Below, piece after piece: positions 7,939-16,819 of a stretch of 64,000 nt of DNA. Source of the DNA: Pedosphaera parvula Ellin514 (lineage in GTDB: Bacteria; Verrucomicrobiota; Verrucomicrobiia; Limisphaerales; Pedosphaeraceae); contig NZ_ABOX02000029.1 in NCBI RefSeq assembly GCF_000172555.1, forward strand, positions 16,870 to 80,869. The letters are read 5' to 3'. The position numbers were made by a program, and so were the translations under genes. The notes beneath the pieces were generated by a model that had not been told where the DNA came from, searched no databases, and was given only the letters and a program-made list of their open reading frames with translations. Each line of letters begins with the position of its first letter. The first letter of the stretch is position 1.

Positions 7939-9571
7939 GAGACTGTCTCAAAACTTGAATGTGTTTTTTGGGGGGAGCGTCCAAGAAAATGATGGCTCAC
8001 GCGATTGCTCCTGATTACGGACAGCAGTTTATTTTCCCTCCAGCCTTGGAAGACTGGGTGCCCAAGGATCATCCGGCCCGCTTCCTGCGCGAGTTTGTCG
8101 ACCAGCTCGATTTGTCATTGCTGGGTTTCGTCATGCCTTCAGCCACCGAAGGCCGTCCGCCGTATGCGCCCAGTCTGCTGCTCAAGATCTGGCTCTATGG
8201 TTATTTTCACCGCATTCGCTCCACGCGCAAACTGGAGGCAGCCTGCCGGGAGCACTTGTCCCTGCTCTGGCTGACTGGGCTGATTCAACCTGATCACAAC
8301 AGTCTCTGGCGTTTCTGGCGTGATAACCAAAGGGCATTGCGCGAGATTTTCAAGCAAACCGTGCAGGTGGCCGTGCGAGCTGGCTGCGTCGGTCTGGCGT
8401 TGCAGGCTTTGGACGGCACGAAAATCGAAGCCTGCGCCGCCGGCCCCAGCAGTTGGAGCCGCGAATATATGGAAAAACTTTTGAGCGCGCTGGACGAAGC
8501 CCTGGCCCATACCGAGCTGGCTATCGTGCAGGAGGAGCGGGCACAACCGGGCTATCGTCTGCCAGCTGGCCTGGCTCTAGCGTCAGGCGTTGCGGGAACA
8601 AATCAAAGGCGGTCTGGCGCAACTGGCCGCCGACGGGCGCGCTTACTATCATCCCGTGGAGCCTGAGGCCCGGCGCATGAAGGTGGATGGCAAAAACCGC
8701 TTTGCCTATAACGCGCAAGCCCTGGCTGATGAGAAGACGGGCGTCATCGTGGCCTGTGAGGCCACCCGGCAGGAGACGGACGTGGAACAGTTGGTGCCGA
8801 TGATTGAACAAGGACGTGAAAACGTTGGCATCGCCGCGTTGAACACCCTGACCGTGGCCGACACCGGCTACGGAGCAGGAGCCGATTTGCGGGCAGCGAG
8901 TGAAAAAGGTTTAAATGTGCTGGCTCCGCCCATGGAGGGCTCCTCCACGGCGGACCAACCCTACGCCACGCGTTACTTCCACTATGACGCCAAGGAGCGG
9001 ACGGTCACCTGTCCCCAGGGCAAAAAACTGGATCACGAAGGACACACCACCAACAAAGGCCAGCGCGTTGAGCGTTATCGCTGCCACTGGCGCGATTGCC
9101 CGGTGCGGGCGCAGTGCACGCGTGACCCCAAGGGACGGCAACTGGAAGTGCGGCCCCACACGCCCCAGGTGCAGGCGATGCGAGAGCGTCTTCAAGAACC
9201 ACCGGCCCGGGCACTCTGGAGCCAGCGGGGCCAGATCATTGAGCGCATTTTTGCCCAGATCAAACAACATGAGGGCTTCCGTCGGTGGACTGTGTGGGGA
9301 CTGGCAGCAGTAAAAACCCAGTGGGCCATGCTGTGCGCAACCCTCAACCTGCGGGTGCTCTATCAAACCTGGCGGACAAAAAGGGGAACCCGGCCGGTGG
9401 GTGCACAAATGGCGGCTCGGCTGATGCGGCAACGCAAAAAGTGGGGCTTCGCACTCACAACCGCTACCCGGCATATGGCAGGACGAAGATCGCCGTTAGC
9501 GTCTTCTACTTTCTTCGCCCGCTCCAACTCGAATCAAGCCTGTGCTAGCTAAAAACTTTTGAGACAGTCTC
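7939..9571 (+). mobile_element. IS1182-like insertion sequence
   Basis: The element is bounded by perfect 15-base inverted repeats, GAGACTGTCTCAAAA at 7939-7953 and its complement at 9557-9571. Between them lies one transposase of IS1182/IS5-like type (DUF772 plus DDE domain), split by a frameshift. No clear target duplication is visible: the left flank ends gctgcg and the right begins agcgcc. It is inserted in a block of intergenic repeats between deoC and the GyrB-like gene, so it probably disrupted no gene. Confidence 0.85.
7989..9552 (+). pseudogene. IS1182-family transposase, interrupted by a +1 frameshift
   Basis: The first part (7989 to about 8579) has the N-terminal DUF772 region (FIFPPALEDWVPKDHPARF, GRPPYAPSLLLKIWLYGY) and the first catalytic aspartate in QALDGTKIEA. 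The second part (about 8581-9552) continues as RQALREQIKGGLAQLAADGR, with the second aspartate in VADTGYGAG, a CxxxxC-type zinc-like patch (YRCHWRDCPVRAQC) and the glutamate in RGQIIERIFAQIKQHEGF. The frames join at the sequence ctagcgt near 8577-8583; a TAG at 8578 closes the second frame upstream. All three DDE residues are kept, so one base explains the break. Programmed frameshifting is unusual in this family, so inactivation or a sequencing indel is likelier. Confidence 0.8.
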
Positions 9572-9842
9572 AGCGCCGACGCCCTGACCTCCCTCGCGAT
9601 CCAATCCAATTCATCGTGGTCAACGCGTAGGCGACCCAAGACTCGAGTCAACAAAACCCGCACATTTGTATCCCTCAAGATCCTTCAATCCACGCACGCG
9701 CCCGACGACCCAACCCATCCGAAATCCCTCATCAAAAAAGGACAAATTCCAACCCTTTTATCTTCTCACCGCCACTCTTTTCGGCTACCATTTCCGCCAT
9801 CAAATTAACGGCGGTTTTACATATAAAAAAGGGCGGTAATCC
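9572..9842. other. Spacer with repeat remnants
   Basis: It contains the right-hand half of the repeat unit split by the insertion sequence and two GCGCACGCG-type fragments (about 9625 and 9692). A short hairpin with CCGCC/GGCGG arms (about 9796-9816) followed by TTTT lies just before the GyrB-like gene and could be a weak terminator or leader structure. Confidence 0.4.
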
Positions 9843-10904
9843 ATGGCTCAATACGACAGCAGCCACATCGCAAAAATGACATTTAAGGAAGGCGTCCGTA
9901 AACGCCCCGGCATGTATTTCGGCCTTAACGGCCCCGCAGCCATCCCTTACATGTTGCGTTATATTATCAACGGCGTTCTCGACACCACACCAGATACCTT
10001 CACTGGGCCGATTCGCATCACCATTAACTCCGGCACCATCATCACGGATTGCCCCAGTCTGAGCGCACCCCTCTTTCCACCCGCGGAACTGGAGCAATGG
10101 TTTAAACTCGGAAGCGATATGAAGCCTTACCATCAATCATATGCTTCCTTTGTAGCCGCAGCCTCCGACCTCTTCACCCTCGAAAGCTGCGACGGCACCC
10201 AACGAGCCCGCTACGAAGATCACGACGATGCTCCTATCACAAGAATCCTTTCCCCCGCCACCAGCCCACCCTTTCTGCGCATAACCTTCCGTCCATTCGC
10301 GCCAGTTTTCGGCACCATCACCACCGCAGAACTCTGTAAAATCTCCGGCATGCTGCGCGATTTCAGCCTACTCCAGGCTGGCCTCGCCACCTCCAACCGA
10401 GCCGACCTCCTCCAACACGAAATTCACCACTACTATCAGGATGGACTCATCAACTTTCTCTTTGAAGCAGATTACCTCCATCATCCCCATCCTCCATCAC
10501 ACCCCGACCCCCTTAGCTTCAAAGCCACCGAAAACAAAATGACCGTCGAAGGCCATCTCCGCTTCACCAATGGCTACACGCATCAAGTCCGCACTTGGGT
10601 AAATCGTCAATCGACCGAAAGCGGCACACACCTGGAAGGCTTGGGCCTCGCTCTCTCCGGGATTTTCCCCAATCCATCGCGCGATTTCCGCGACATGGCA
10701 ATCAATACGAATTTTGCGAATTATCGCAACAAGACCAAAGTCATCGTCCCCCACGCTATGATCGCCGCTCTCCACCTACGTCTGCCCGAACCTCACTTTT
10801 CCGGTGCCACGAGATACAACCTCAGCAACCCCGAAGCCCGCGACTTCGTCCACCGCGCCGCCGCCGCTACCCTCAAACAACAATGGCAAGCCCTCGACCG
10901 CTAA
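9843..10904 (+). CDS. Stand-alone GyrB/ParE-like protein with degenerate ATPase site
   Basis: The 353-residue protein follows the GyrB/ParE N-terminal half from end to end. YDSSHIAKMTFKEGVRKRPGMYFG (residues 4-27) matches the GyrB start. ITFRPFAPVFGTITT...LRDFSLLQAGL (147-181) matches the RFWPSLxxF...LRELSFLNxG region. HLRFTNGY...GTHLEGLGLALS (238-272) matches the transducer GGTHLxGF motif. LRLPEPHFSGATRYNLSNPEARDFV (312-336) matches the KVPDPKFSSQTKDKL...V loop. The ATP-site motifs ENxxDE, DGRGIP and GxHGVG are absent, the QTK lysine is replaced (ATR), and there is no TOPRIM domain or C-terminal half. It therefore cannot be a normal gyrase subunit. A regulator, decoy or structural protein is conceivable; function unknown. 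It is monocistronic between repeat blocks. Confidence 0.7.
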   Translation: MAQYDSSHIAKMTFKEGVRKRPGMYFGLNGPAAIPYMLRYIINGVLDTTPDTFTGPIRITINSGTIITDCPSLSAPLFPPAELEQWFKLGSDMKPYHQSYASFVAAASDLFTLESCDGTQRARYEDHDDAPITRILSPATSPPFLRITFRPFAPVFGTITTAELCKISGMLRDFSLLQAGLATSNRADLLQHEIHHYYQDGLINFLFEADYLHHPHPPSHPDPLSFKATENKMTVEGHLRFTNGYTHQVRTWVNRQSTESGTHLEGLGLALSGIFPNPSRDFRDMAINTNFANYRNKTKVIVPHAMIAALHLRLPEPHFSGATRYNLSNPEARDFVHRAAAATLKQQWQALDR

Positions 10905-11307
10905 TCTTCTTCGTAGCCGCTGAGGAAAGGAAGCGGATCAATTCTCATTCGCTGTCCAAATTCCAAGTCCCTCCCTCCATCAAATCGCGCAGCGTCCACA
11001 ATTCAGATCCAACCTCCAGTCCCGTTCCCTCCTGAAACTATCGAGGCAACGAGATTCATCCCTTTCCGGGAACAACCCGCTCAAACGCGCACGCGACCCA
11101 AACTCCAATCCAACCCACGACCACCTTATTTACGTAGGTGTCGAGGTGACGAGACTCATACTTCCCTTCATGATGCAATCTATGGCTGCGACCCTACTCA
11201 GGTCCTCCGTGTCCTCCGCCGCGCTTGTAAGCCTGAGATGGTTTAAACGTCCAAAACAACAGAGCTTTGGATTTGCACTTTTCCCATTAACCCAGCAGGA
11301 TAGCGGC
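10905..11307. repeat. Spacer with three repeat fragments
   Basis: The spacer holds ttcgtagccgctgaggaaagg at about 10911 (GTAGC family, also at 41.5 kb on the other strand), a partial copy at 11041-11062, a GCGCACGCG-type fragment at 11079-11112, and the closest match to the 7.47 kb repeat at 11114-11200. A long open frame begins at 11146 inside this repeat, which argues against that start for the next gene. Confidence 0.5.
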
Positions 11308-11493
11308 ATGGAATTTTTAACCTTTTTACCCATGGCCATGATCCTTCTTTATGGCGTTGCGGCTTTGTTACTAATCGCAATGGCCGTCATCTGGACTTAC
11401 TGGGGAATCCAACTCCTCAAGGCATTGATCAGAGCTTTGGACCGTTGGCAGACCCGCCCTCCAACTACAAGCAACCTAACTCCCCCTTCGTAG
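11308..11493 (+). CDS. Small membrane protein of unknown function
   Basis: A 61-residue protein starting MEFLTFLPMAMILLYG with one long or two short hydrophobic segments (about residues 4-45) and a basic, proline/threonine-rich tail. The ATG at 11308 has AGGA seven bases upstream. A start 54 codons earlier would lie in a dispersed repeat and is rejected. No family recognised. It ends 88 bases before the tetR-type gene and is not clearly part of that unit. Confidence 0.5.
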   Translation: MEFLTFLPMAMILLYGVAALLLIAMAVIWTYWGIQLLKALIRALDRWQTRPPTTSNLTPPS

Positions 11494-11534
11494 ACTACTA
11501 ATCCCTGTCTCCCTCACTCGCAGTCTGCCACCCC

Positions 11535-11570
11535 TTGACAGTTCACGTCTTTGAATGAATGTTCATTCAA
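11535..11570 (+). promoter_or_regulatory. Promoter with TetR-type palindromic operator
   Basis: A consensus -35 TTGACA lies at 11535-11540. A perfect inverted repeat, TTGAATGAA-TG-TTCATTCAA, occupies 11551-11570, where the -10 region should fall. Binding there would block RNA polymerase, so the adjacent TetR protein probably represses itself and the genes behind it. Spacing of this type is classical for autoregulated TetR regulators. Confidence 0.75.
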
Positions 11571-11581
11571 TAAGTGATATT

Positions 11582-12145
11582 ATGCCGAGATCCCAAAAAC
11601 AATTTAGCGAACTGCGTGACCGCAGCCGACAGAAGATTCTGGCGTCCGCCCTGGAGCTCTTTGCAGAACAAGGGTTTGGATCGACCCAGGTTTCGGCGAT
11701 AGCCCGCAAAGCGGGCGTTGCCGCCGGCCTGCTCTACAATTATTTCGACGGAAAGGAGGACCTGTTGAAAACCATTGTTCGGAGCGCGCAGGACGATGTC
11801 TCTGCACTCGTCGATGAAATTTTGGAAAAGCCCGAAACACGCGACCTGGAAACTTTCGCCGATTCGGCCCTCTTGTCGATGCAGAGCCATCAAAAAAACT
11901 GGCGTGTGCTCATGCGGGTGATGCTGCAACCGGAAGCCCGAAAGGTGGCCCGGGGAGCAGAAGGCGGGTTCGAAAAGCACCTGGCACGCGCGGTCAAAAG
12001 TCTAAGACCCAAAACAGGAGGCAAACCAGGATTCACCGATAAGGAAATCACCGAAATCCTCCATTCAATCATCATCGTTTACATCATAACCGAGAACATC
12101 AAACTGGCGCGCCGGCTCATCGCTTTGTTGGCCACCCGGCGATAA
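11582..12145 (+). CDS. TetR/AcrR-family transcriptional regulator
   Basis: A 187-residue repressor. The N-terminal helix-turn-helix is standard: ILASALELFAEQGFGSTQVSAIARKAGVAAGLLYNYFDGKEDLL. The rest is a helical ligand-binding domain with no recognisable ligand signature. The in-frame start at 11555 lies inside the palindromic operator, so I use the ATG at 11582. It is followed 48 bases later by a peroxiredoxin-like gene and then a P-loop kinase, which makes these its likely targets. Confidence 0.9.
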   Translation: MPRSQKQFSELRDRSRQKILASALELFAEQGFGSTQVSAIARKAGVAAGLLYNYFDGKEDLLKTIVRSAQDDVSALVDEILEKPETRDLETFADSALLSMQSHQKNWRVLMRVMLQPEARKVARGAEGGFEKHLARAVKSLRPKTGGKPGFTDKEITEILHSIIIVYIITENIKLARRLIALLATRR

Positions 12146-12193
12146 ACCCAGTCCGGCAACCCCCTTTTCATTCATCCACAATTTGCGAATCAA

Positions 12194-12805
12194 ATGAAAC
12201 CTGTGTCTAAACTGACTCCCGGCATGACCGTGCCACCCTTTCAAGTCAAGACCCTCCACGGAAAATTGGTTCCAGTCCCCAATTCTTTAACTCGCTTCGT
12301 CCATCTGCAATTCCGGCGCTTCGCCGGCTGTCCCCTCTGCAACACCCACCTCCGCTCCTTTGTAAAGCGCGCCCAGGAACTCGAACAGGCCGGCATCCAT
12401 GAGATCATATTTTTCCATTCCTCTCCCGCGCTGTTAAATAAATACGAACACGACATTCCATTCGATCTCGTTGCTGATCCTGATAAGAAATTTTACCGTC
12501 AATTCGGCGTGGAAACCTCCGCCAAGGCCCTCTTCCATCCCGCAATAATAAAAGCCCTCTTCAAAAGTTTAAAAACCGAGAAGATCGCCTTTCCCAAGGT
12601 CGAGAATGGTCGCCTGGGCTTGCCCGCAGACATTTTGATCGACAGCAACGGCCAAATCATCGCCAGCAAGTATGGCCTTCACGCCTACGACCATTGGGAG
12701 GTGAGCGAACTGCTTGAGCTGGCAAACAACAGAGCTCCCATTGGCAAATCAAGCCAGACCACAGGCAGCAACCAAAACTCCACCTGCTGCAAAGCTCACG
12801 ATTGA
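12194..12805 (+). CDS. Peroxiredoxin-like (AhpC/TSA, thioredoxin fold) protein
   Basis: A 203-residue thioredoxin-fold protein of the AhpC/TSA-like group. The fold shows in GMTVPPFQVKTLHGKLV, VHLQFRRFAGCPLCNTHL (C46 and C49, a CPLC redox pair in the peroxidatic position) and GLPADILIDSNGQIIASKYG. It probably reduces peroxides or protein disulfides in the cytoplasm; no signal peptide is present. The C-terminal 25 residues are low-complexity. It lies in the same direction and close behind the TetR gene, so redox or xenobiotic stress control is a reasonable inference. Confidence 0.75.
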   Translation: MKPVSKLTPGMTVPPFQVKTLHGKLVPVPNSLTRFVHLQFRRFAGCPLCNTHLRSFVKRAQELEQAGIHEIIFFHSSPALLNKYEHDIPFDLVADPDKKFYRQFGVETSAKALFHPAIIKALFKSLKTEKIAFPKVENGRLGLPADILIDSNGQIIASKYGLHAYDHWEVSELLELANNRAPIGKSSQTTGSNQNSTCCKAHD

Positions 12806-12827
12806 CCCAGACATGTTTGAGCGGACT

Positions 12828-13271
12828 ATGGAAATGATCCTTTTCATCGGCATCCAAGCCACCGGCAAATCGAGCTTCTACCGCGAGCACTTCTATTACA
12901 CCCACATGCGCATCAATCTCGACATGCTCAAAACCCGCACCCGCGAGCAACTCCTCGTAAAGGCCTGCCTCGAAAGCAAAACCAAATTCGTCGTCGACAA
13001 CACCAATCTCACCCGTGAGGAACGCGCCCGCTACATCACGCAAGCCAAACAAGCCGGCTTCACCGTGATCGGCTACTTCTTCCAATCCCACGTCGCCGAT
13101 GCCTTGCAACGCAACGGCCAACGCACCGGTGATCAACGCGTTCCTGACAAAGCCATCCATGGGGCCAGCGGCCGACTCGAACTCCCCTCGCGCAATGAAG
13201 GCTACGATCAACTTTACTTCGTCCGGCTAAACGTCGATAACACCTTCACCGCTGAAGAGTGGAAGGAATAA
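12828..13271 (+). CDS. P-loop ATPase / nucleotide kinase-like protein
   Basis: A 147-residue AAA_33-type P-loop kinase. Walker A GIQATGKSS comes immediately after the first strand, followed by a RINLDML segment, the second-strand aspartate in FVVDNTNLTREER (as in polynucleotide kinase 3' and zeta-like proteins) and a helical lid. Substrate unknown: RNA ends, nucleosides or small metabolites are all possible. The start is uncertain; ATGs at 12813, 12828 and 12834 are all in frame, and 12828 follows a GAGCGG. It is 22 bases after the peroxiredoxin-like gene, probably in one transcript. Confidence 0.75.
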   Translation: MEMILFIGIQATGKSSFYREHFYYTHMRINLDMLKTRTREQLLVKACLESKTKFVVDNTNLTREERARYITQAKQAGFTVIGYFFQSHVADALQRNGQRTGDQRVPDKAIHGASGRLELPSRNEGYDQLYFVRLNVDNTFTAEEWKE

Positions 13272-13331
13272 TTTCCCCCGGTCAACCTGCTGACCAAAGA
13301 AAATCATAGGCTCGTTCTGCCCTCCTTGCCC

Positions 13332-13366
13332 CCATCCGTGTTCATCTGCGTCCATCTGCGGTTAGA
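13332..13366 (-). repeat. Dispersed AACCACAGATGAACACGGAT repeat, copy 1
   Basis: On the minus strand this reads aaccgcagatggacgcagat followed by gaacacggat. Related copies lie at 43917-43940 and 45579-45607, both intergenic. The same kind of repeat is common in spacers of several bacterial phyla. Confidence 0.55.
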
Positions 13367-13393
13367 ACTCCCCGTCCCTCATGCCGCAGCAAA

Positions 13394-13420
13394 AAGGGCC
13401 GGGCAATTCGCCCGGCCCTT
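13394..13420 (-). terminator. Rho-independent terminator for the secreted Ig-like protein gene
   Basis: A perfect 11-base stem (AAGGGCCGGGC / GCCCGGCCCTT) with a 5-base loop at 13394-13420. Read on the minus strand it is followed by TTTTT, so it terminates the leftward gene ending at 13449. It may also stop rightward transcription less efficiently. Confidence 0.85.
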
Positions 13421-13448
13421 GTGAATCTATAATCTTGTTACGCCCCGC

Positions 13449-16400
13449 TTACGGAACCGACACGCGATAGAACTTCTTCGGTGTTCCTGCAGCAGGTGTG
13501 ACTATCACACTGCCGTTGATAGGACCTTCACTCGCCCAGATGGTGCCGCTACTGAGCAGGTTGGTCGCAGACAACAGAGTGCCGGGCTGGCTCGAAGAAA
13601 TGACCAGCGTGCCAGGAGTGCCACCCGCACCGACTGATACTGTTGGCGGGGCCTGCGCCTGCACGCCCAGCAGTTCCAACTCACCAAACTGCAGAGCAGC
13701 CGCCGTTGAATCATCCTTCGTGTGCTGGAAGGTGATTCGGTAGCTGGAATAAACATGGCTGTTCGCGAACAAAATTTCCTGCATGGCCGATATCGTTGGG
13801 TCGATTGGCAACGTCGAATTTCGATCTGCAGGAAGCGCCAACGCCCCTGAGGAGATGACCGTGAAACTGTTGCCATCATTCGAGCCTTCAAGCGTGTAAT
13901 CTGCCGGATCGCGTTCGACATTGCCGTCAGCCGTGTAAATGCGGAGACCGCTTACCAGCGTGGTTCCGATTGACGGGGTAACTATCAAACCAACCGGGCC
14001 GCTGAACGGAGCAAATCCTGCCGGAGCACTGAACCCGCTTCCGCCATTCACGTATTTGTTGCCATATGCATCAATGGCATTGTCTGCGTTGCTCGCAGTA
14101 CCCCAGAAGCCGGCTGACTGGTCACCCAACTCAATGATTGGGTCACCTATGGCCGTAACGTCAGTCAAGGTGCTGATCACCCTCAACGTCGCCACACTGC
14201 TGGTTATTGATCCGAGAGTGTTGGCGGCGATCACCCGGTAACCGATCGCATCGCTGAAGTCCACACTGTTCAGGGTGAGCGAAGTTGTCTGCGAACCGAA
14301 GACATTGGCATTGTCTGACAGGTTCAGGAAGCCGCTCCCGGACTGCTTCTGCCACTGGAAGGTTGGCGCCGGGTTGCCGCTGGCAGTGACGCTGAAGTTC
14401 GCGGACGAACCCTGGTAAGCAGTGAGCGAGTTGAGCCCGTTGGCGATGGAAGGGAACCCGGTGAGGTCCAAAACGCCGAGGAACTCTACTTCGCCAACCT
14501 GCATACTGTTGGCGCCTGCAAGGTTCTTCACGTTGTAGACCGACAATTTGTAGCTGGTGTACCCGTTCGTATTGGCAAAGTCCGCTTCCACCAAGGATTG
14601 ATTCAATGGATCCAAAGCAGCACCTCCGACAGTATTGCGGGCGTCAGGCATGGTAATCACATTGGATGAAATGAGCGTGTAGGTCGATCCATCCACCGAA
14701 CCTTCCAGCGTGTAATTTGCAGGATCGCGTGCGGTCGTATCGTTCGCTGCATAAAACCGCAACGACGTTACGATGGAGCGGCCTTGGGAAGGCGTTACAA
14801 CCACACCCACCGGCCCCAGGAACGGACTTCCATTGTTGGCGCCAAAGTTCAAATACTTGTCGGTGGTTCCGTCAATCACTTTGGTGGGATTTTCCGCTGA
14901 GGGATAATTAAGCCCGAAACCGGTGATGGTATCCCCAGGCAGGACAATATTGGAGAGCAGCGAGAGAACCGTCAGAGTTCCTGGATTGCTGTTGACCGTA
15001 CCAGCCACATTGCTCGCCACCAGCCGGTAATCAGCGCGATCGGGATAGCCAACATTACTGAGGGTCAAAGTGTCGGTGGTTGCGCCCGCCACATTTCCAC
15101 CATTGCTCAGGTTTACATAGACCCCGTTGGTTCCCTTCTGCCATTGATAAGTGATCGGCGCAGTTCCCGATACGGAAGCGGAGAACACGAGGTTCGACCC
15201 TGGGAATACTTTGTAAGACGGCGGCTGAATTGCATAGATGGGGGCTACAGCTCCGGCCGCGCCGCTGACGGCGAAAACGACGGCAACAGGGCTCGTATTC
15301 GTGCCTTGATAAGTAACCACAATATTGGTCACCGGGCTCACCGTGTTAGCCAGCGAAATGTCGATGGCGAATAGCCTTGGAAAGCCGTTGTTCACATTGT
15401 CCACCGTCTTGTTGCTCACATTTACCCGGCCTTGAGCATTGAATGCAATGGGCGAAGCGGAAAACCAATCTGGCGAGACAAGGGTGTTATTTTCGGAAGA
15501 TCCATCCGCATGTTGAATCGTCAAGGCGTTGGTCACCGGTCCATGACCCGCTGACGTCAGGAAGGACAACGCCGAGTAGCTCGCTGGTGAAGCAAAAGTA
15601 ATGTTGGCCGTGGAGTTGCTAAAAGTCGTATAGATTGCATCGTTGCCCACATAGCTCGGCGGAAAAGTGTAACGATGATCCGCGGCAACCGCATTGGTTA
15701 CGGTCCCGCCAGCAGCCGGCAATCCGGCCGATAAAGCTTGAGGAACATAACCCTTCTCGAACCAGGTGTCTCCGGTATTCAGAGTACCATTGTCCATAGT
15801 GGCCGTTGTCACACCGGCATTCGTGAGCGATCCAGTCGGCTGAGGGGCGCTTGCTTCCACTACAATATCGGCATTATAACCCGTCACGTTAATGGGATTA
15901 TAATTTCCGGCAAGAGTCGTGGCACCGCTAATGGCCATGAAACAGGTATGTGCGCCAGCGGAACTGCTCACAAACGCGAGATCCACACTCGTCACGGGGC
16001 TGGTTGTGTTGGCGAGTACAATATCCTTCGCATAAAGTCTTGGATTCAAGCTGTTCGTGTTGTCATAAGAAAATGACTGCGCATTGATACGACCATTGGC
16101 CGTAAAAGCCTGGCCCGAAACGAAGAACCAGTCAGCAGAGTTGGTGTTTCCGATTTCGGTCGACCCATCCTGGTGATGAACAGTGTATTTGAATGTGCAA
16201 CCACCATTGCCACCGCTCGTAAGTAACGACAGACCTGCATAGGGAGCCGGACTGGTAAAGGTGAAAGTGGCGTTGGTATAAGGAGTGGTCGAATCTATGA
16301 GTATCGCATCGTTTGCCGTGTAACTCGGCGCAAACTTAAATTGGTGATTTGCGGCTGATTCACTTGTGATCGTGGAACCTGCGGTCGGTATACCAGTGGT

Positions 16401-16649
16401 CGGAGCATTGGTACAATATCCCATTTCATACCAGGCATCGCCGTTATTATTAGTGCCACCATCCATGGAGGCGGTCGTGTAGCCACCAGGCACCAAAGGC
16501 ACAGTGGCGGTCTTCTCCACAACCACATCCTGATTGTAGCTGCCGCTGGTGATTGTTATGGGCGAAAAGTCTGCCCGCACGGCGCTGGCAAAGGTCAACG
16601 ACAATGCCAACGTTATTATTCCTGAGTTTAGGGGTATACGAGTTTGCAT
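13449..16649 (-). CDS. Large secreted protein with Ig-like and discoidin-like repeats
   Basis: A 1066-residue exported protein with a signal peptide ending at about ASAVRA. Domain order: two related beta-sandwich repeats of roughly 220 residues (NQDVVVEKTATVPLVPGGYTT..., NADIVVEASAPQPTGSLTNA...), then two Ig-like domains with the TYQWQK / TFQWQK tryptophan and DRADYRLVASN / DAIGYRVIAAN, each followed by a module with DPANYTLEGSxDG, which resembles F5/8-type discoidin strands. The C-terminus ends in a short module (SGTIWASEGP...KKFYRVSVP) seen at the end of many verrucomicrobial exoproteins. Probably surface adhesion or carbohydrate binding. An AGGA site precedes the ATG and a strong terminator follows. 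Confidence 0.75.
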   Translation of the reverse strand: MQTRIPLNSGIITLALSLTFASAVRADFSPITITSGSYNQDVVVEKTATVPLVPGGYTTASMDGGTNNNGDAWYEMGYCTNAPTTGIPTAGSTITSESAANHQFKFAPSYTANDAILIDSTTPYTNATFTFTSPAPYAGLSLLTSGGNGGCTFKYTVHHQDGSTEIGNTNSADWFFVSGQAFTANGRINAQSFSYDNTNSLNPRLYAKDIVLANTTSPVTSVDLAFVSSSAGAHTCFMAISGATTLAGNYNPINVTGYNADIVVEASAPQPTGSLTNAGVTTATMDNGTLNTGDTWFEKGYVPQALSAGLPAAGGTVTNAVAADHRYTFPPSYVGNDAIYTTFSNSTANITFASPASYSALSFLTSAGHGPVTNALTIQHADGSSENNTLVSPDWFSASPIAFNAQGRVNVSNKTVDNVNNGFPRLFAIDISLANTVSPVTNIVVTYQGTNTSPVAVVFAVSGAAGAVAPIYAIQPPSYKVFPGSNLVFSASVSGTAPITYQWQKGTNGVYVNLSNGGNVAGATTDTLTLSNVGYPDRADYRLVASNVAGTVNSNPGTLTVLSLLSNIVLPGDTITGFGLNYPSAENPTKVIDGTTDKYLNFGANNGSPFLGPVGVVVTPSQGRSIVTSLRFYAANDTTARDPANYTLEGSVDGSTYTLISSNVITMPDARNTVGGAALDPLNQSLVEADFANTNGYTSYKLSVYNVKNLAGANSMQVGEVEFLGVLDLTGFPSIANGLNSLTAYQGSSANFSVTASGNPAPTFQWQKQSGSGFLNLSDNANVFGSQTTSLTLNSVDFSDAIGYRVIAANTLGSITSSVATLRVISTLTDVTAIGDPIIELGDQSAGFWGTASNADNAIDAYGNKYVNGGSGFSAPAGFAPFSGPVGLIVTPSIGTTLVSGLRIYTADGNVERDPADYTLEGSNDGNSFTVISSGALALPADRNSTLPIDPTISAMQEILFANSHVYSSYRITFQHTKDDSTAAALQFGELELLGVQAQAPPTVSVGAGGTPGTLVISSSQPGTLLSATNLLSSGTIWASEGPINGSVIVTPAAGTPKKFYRVSVP

Positions 16650-16819
16650 AGGAGTTTGTTCCTAAGGTTATGTTTGGGTCGGAGGCGAGTATCTACGAAA
16701 TGCGCAAACCCCACAAGATTAAAAAAACTCACCTTTTGGAATTTTTGTAGCTAATATGTGTAACTCGGCTTCGCGCACTAACTCGACACAGCATAACTTC
16801 ACCAAGTTACTTTTCTGCC

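Noticed and set aside
11146..11307. N-terminal extension of the small membrane protein
   Set aside because: This part is a copy of the GTAGC/GAGACTCA repeat; the ATG at 11308 has an AGGA site.
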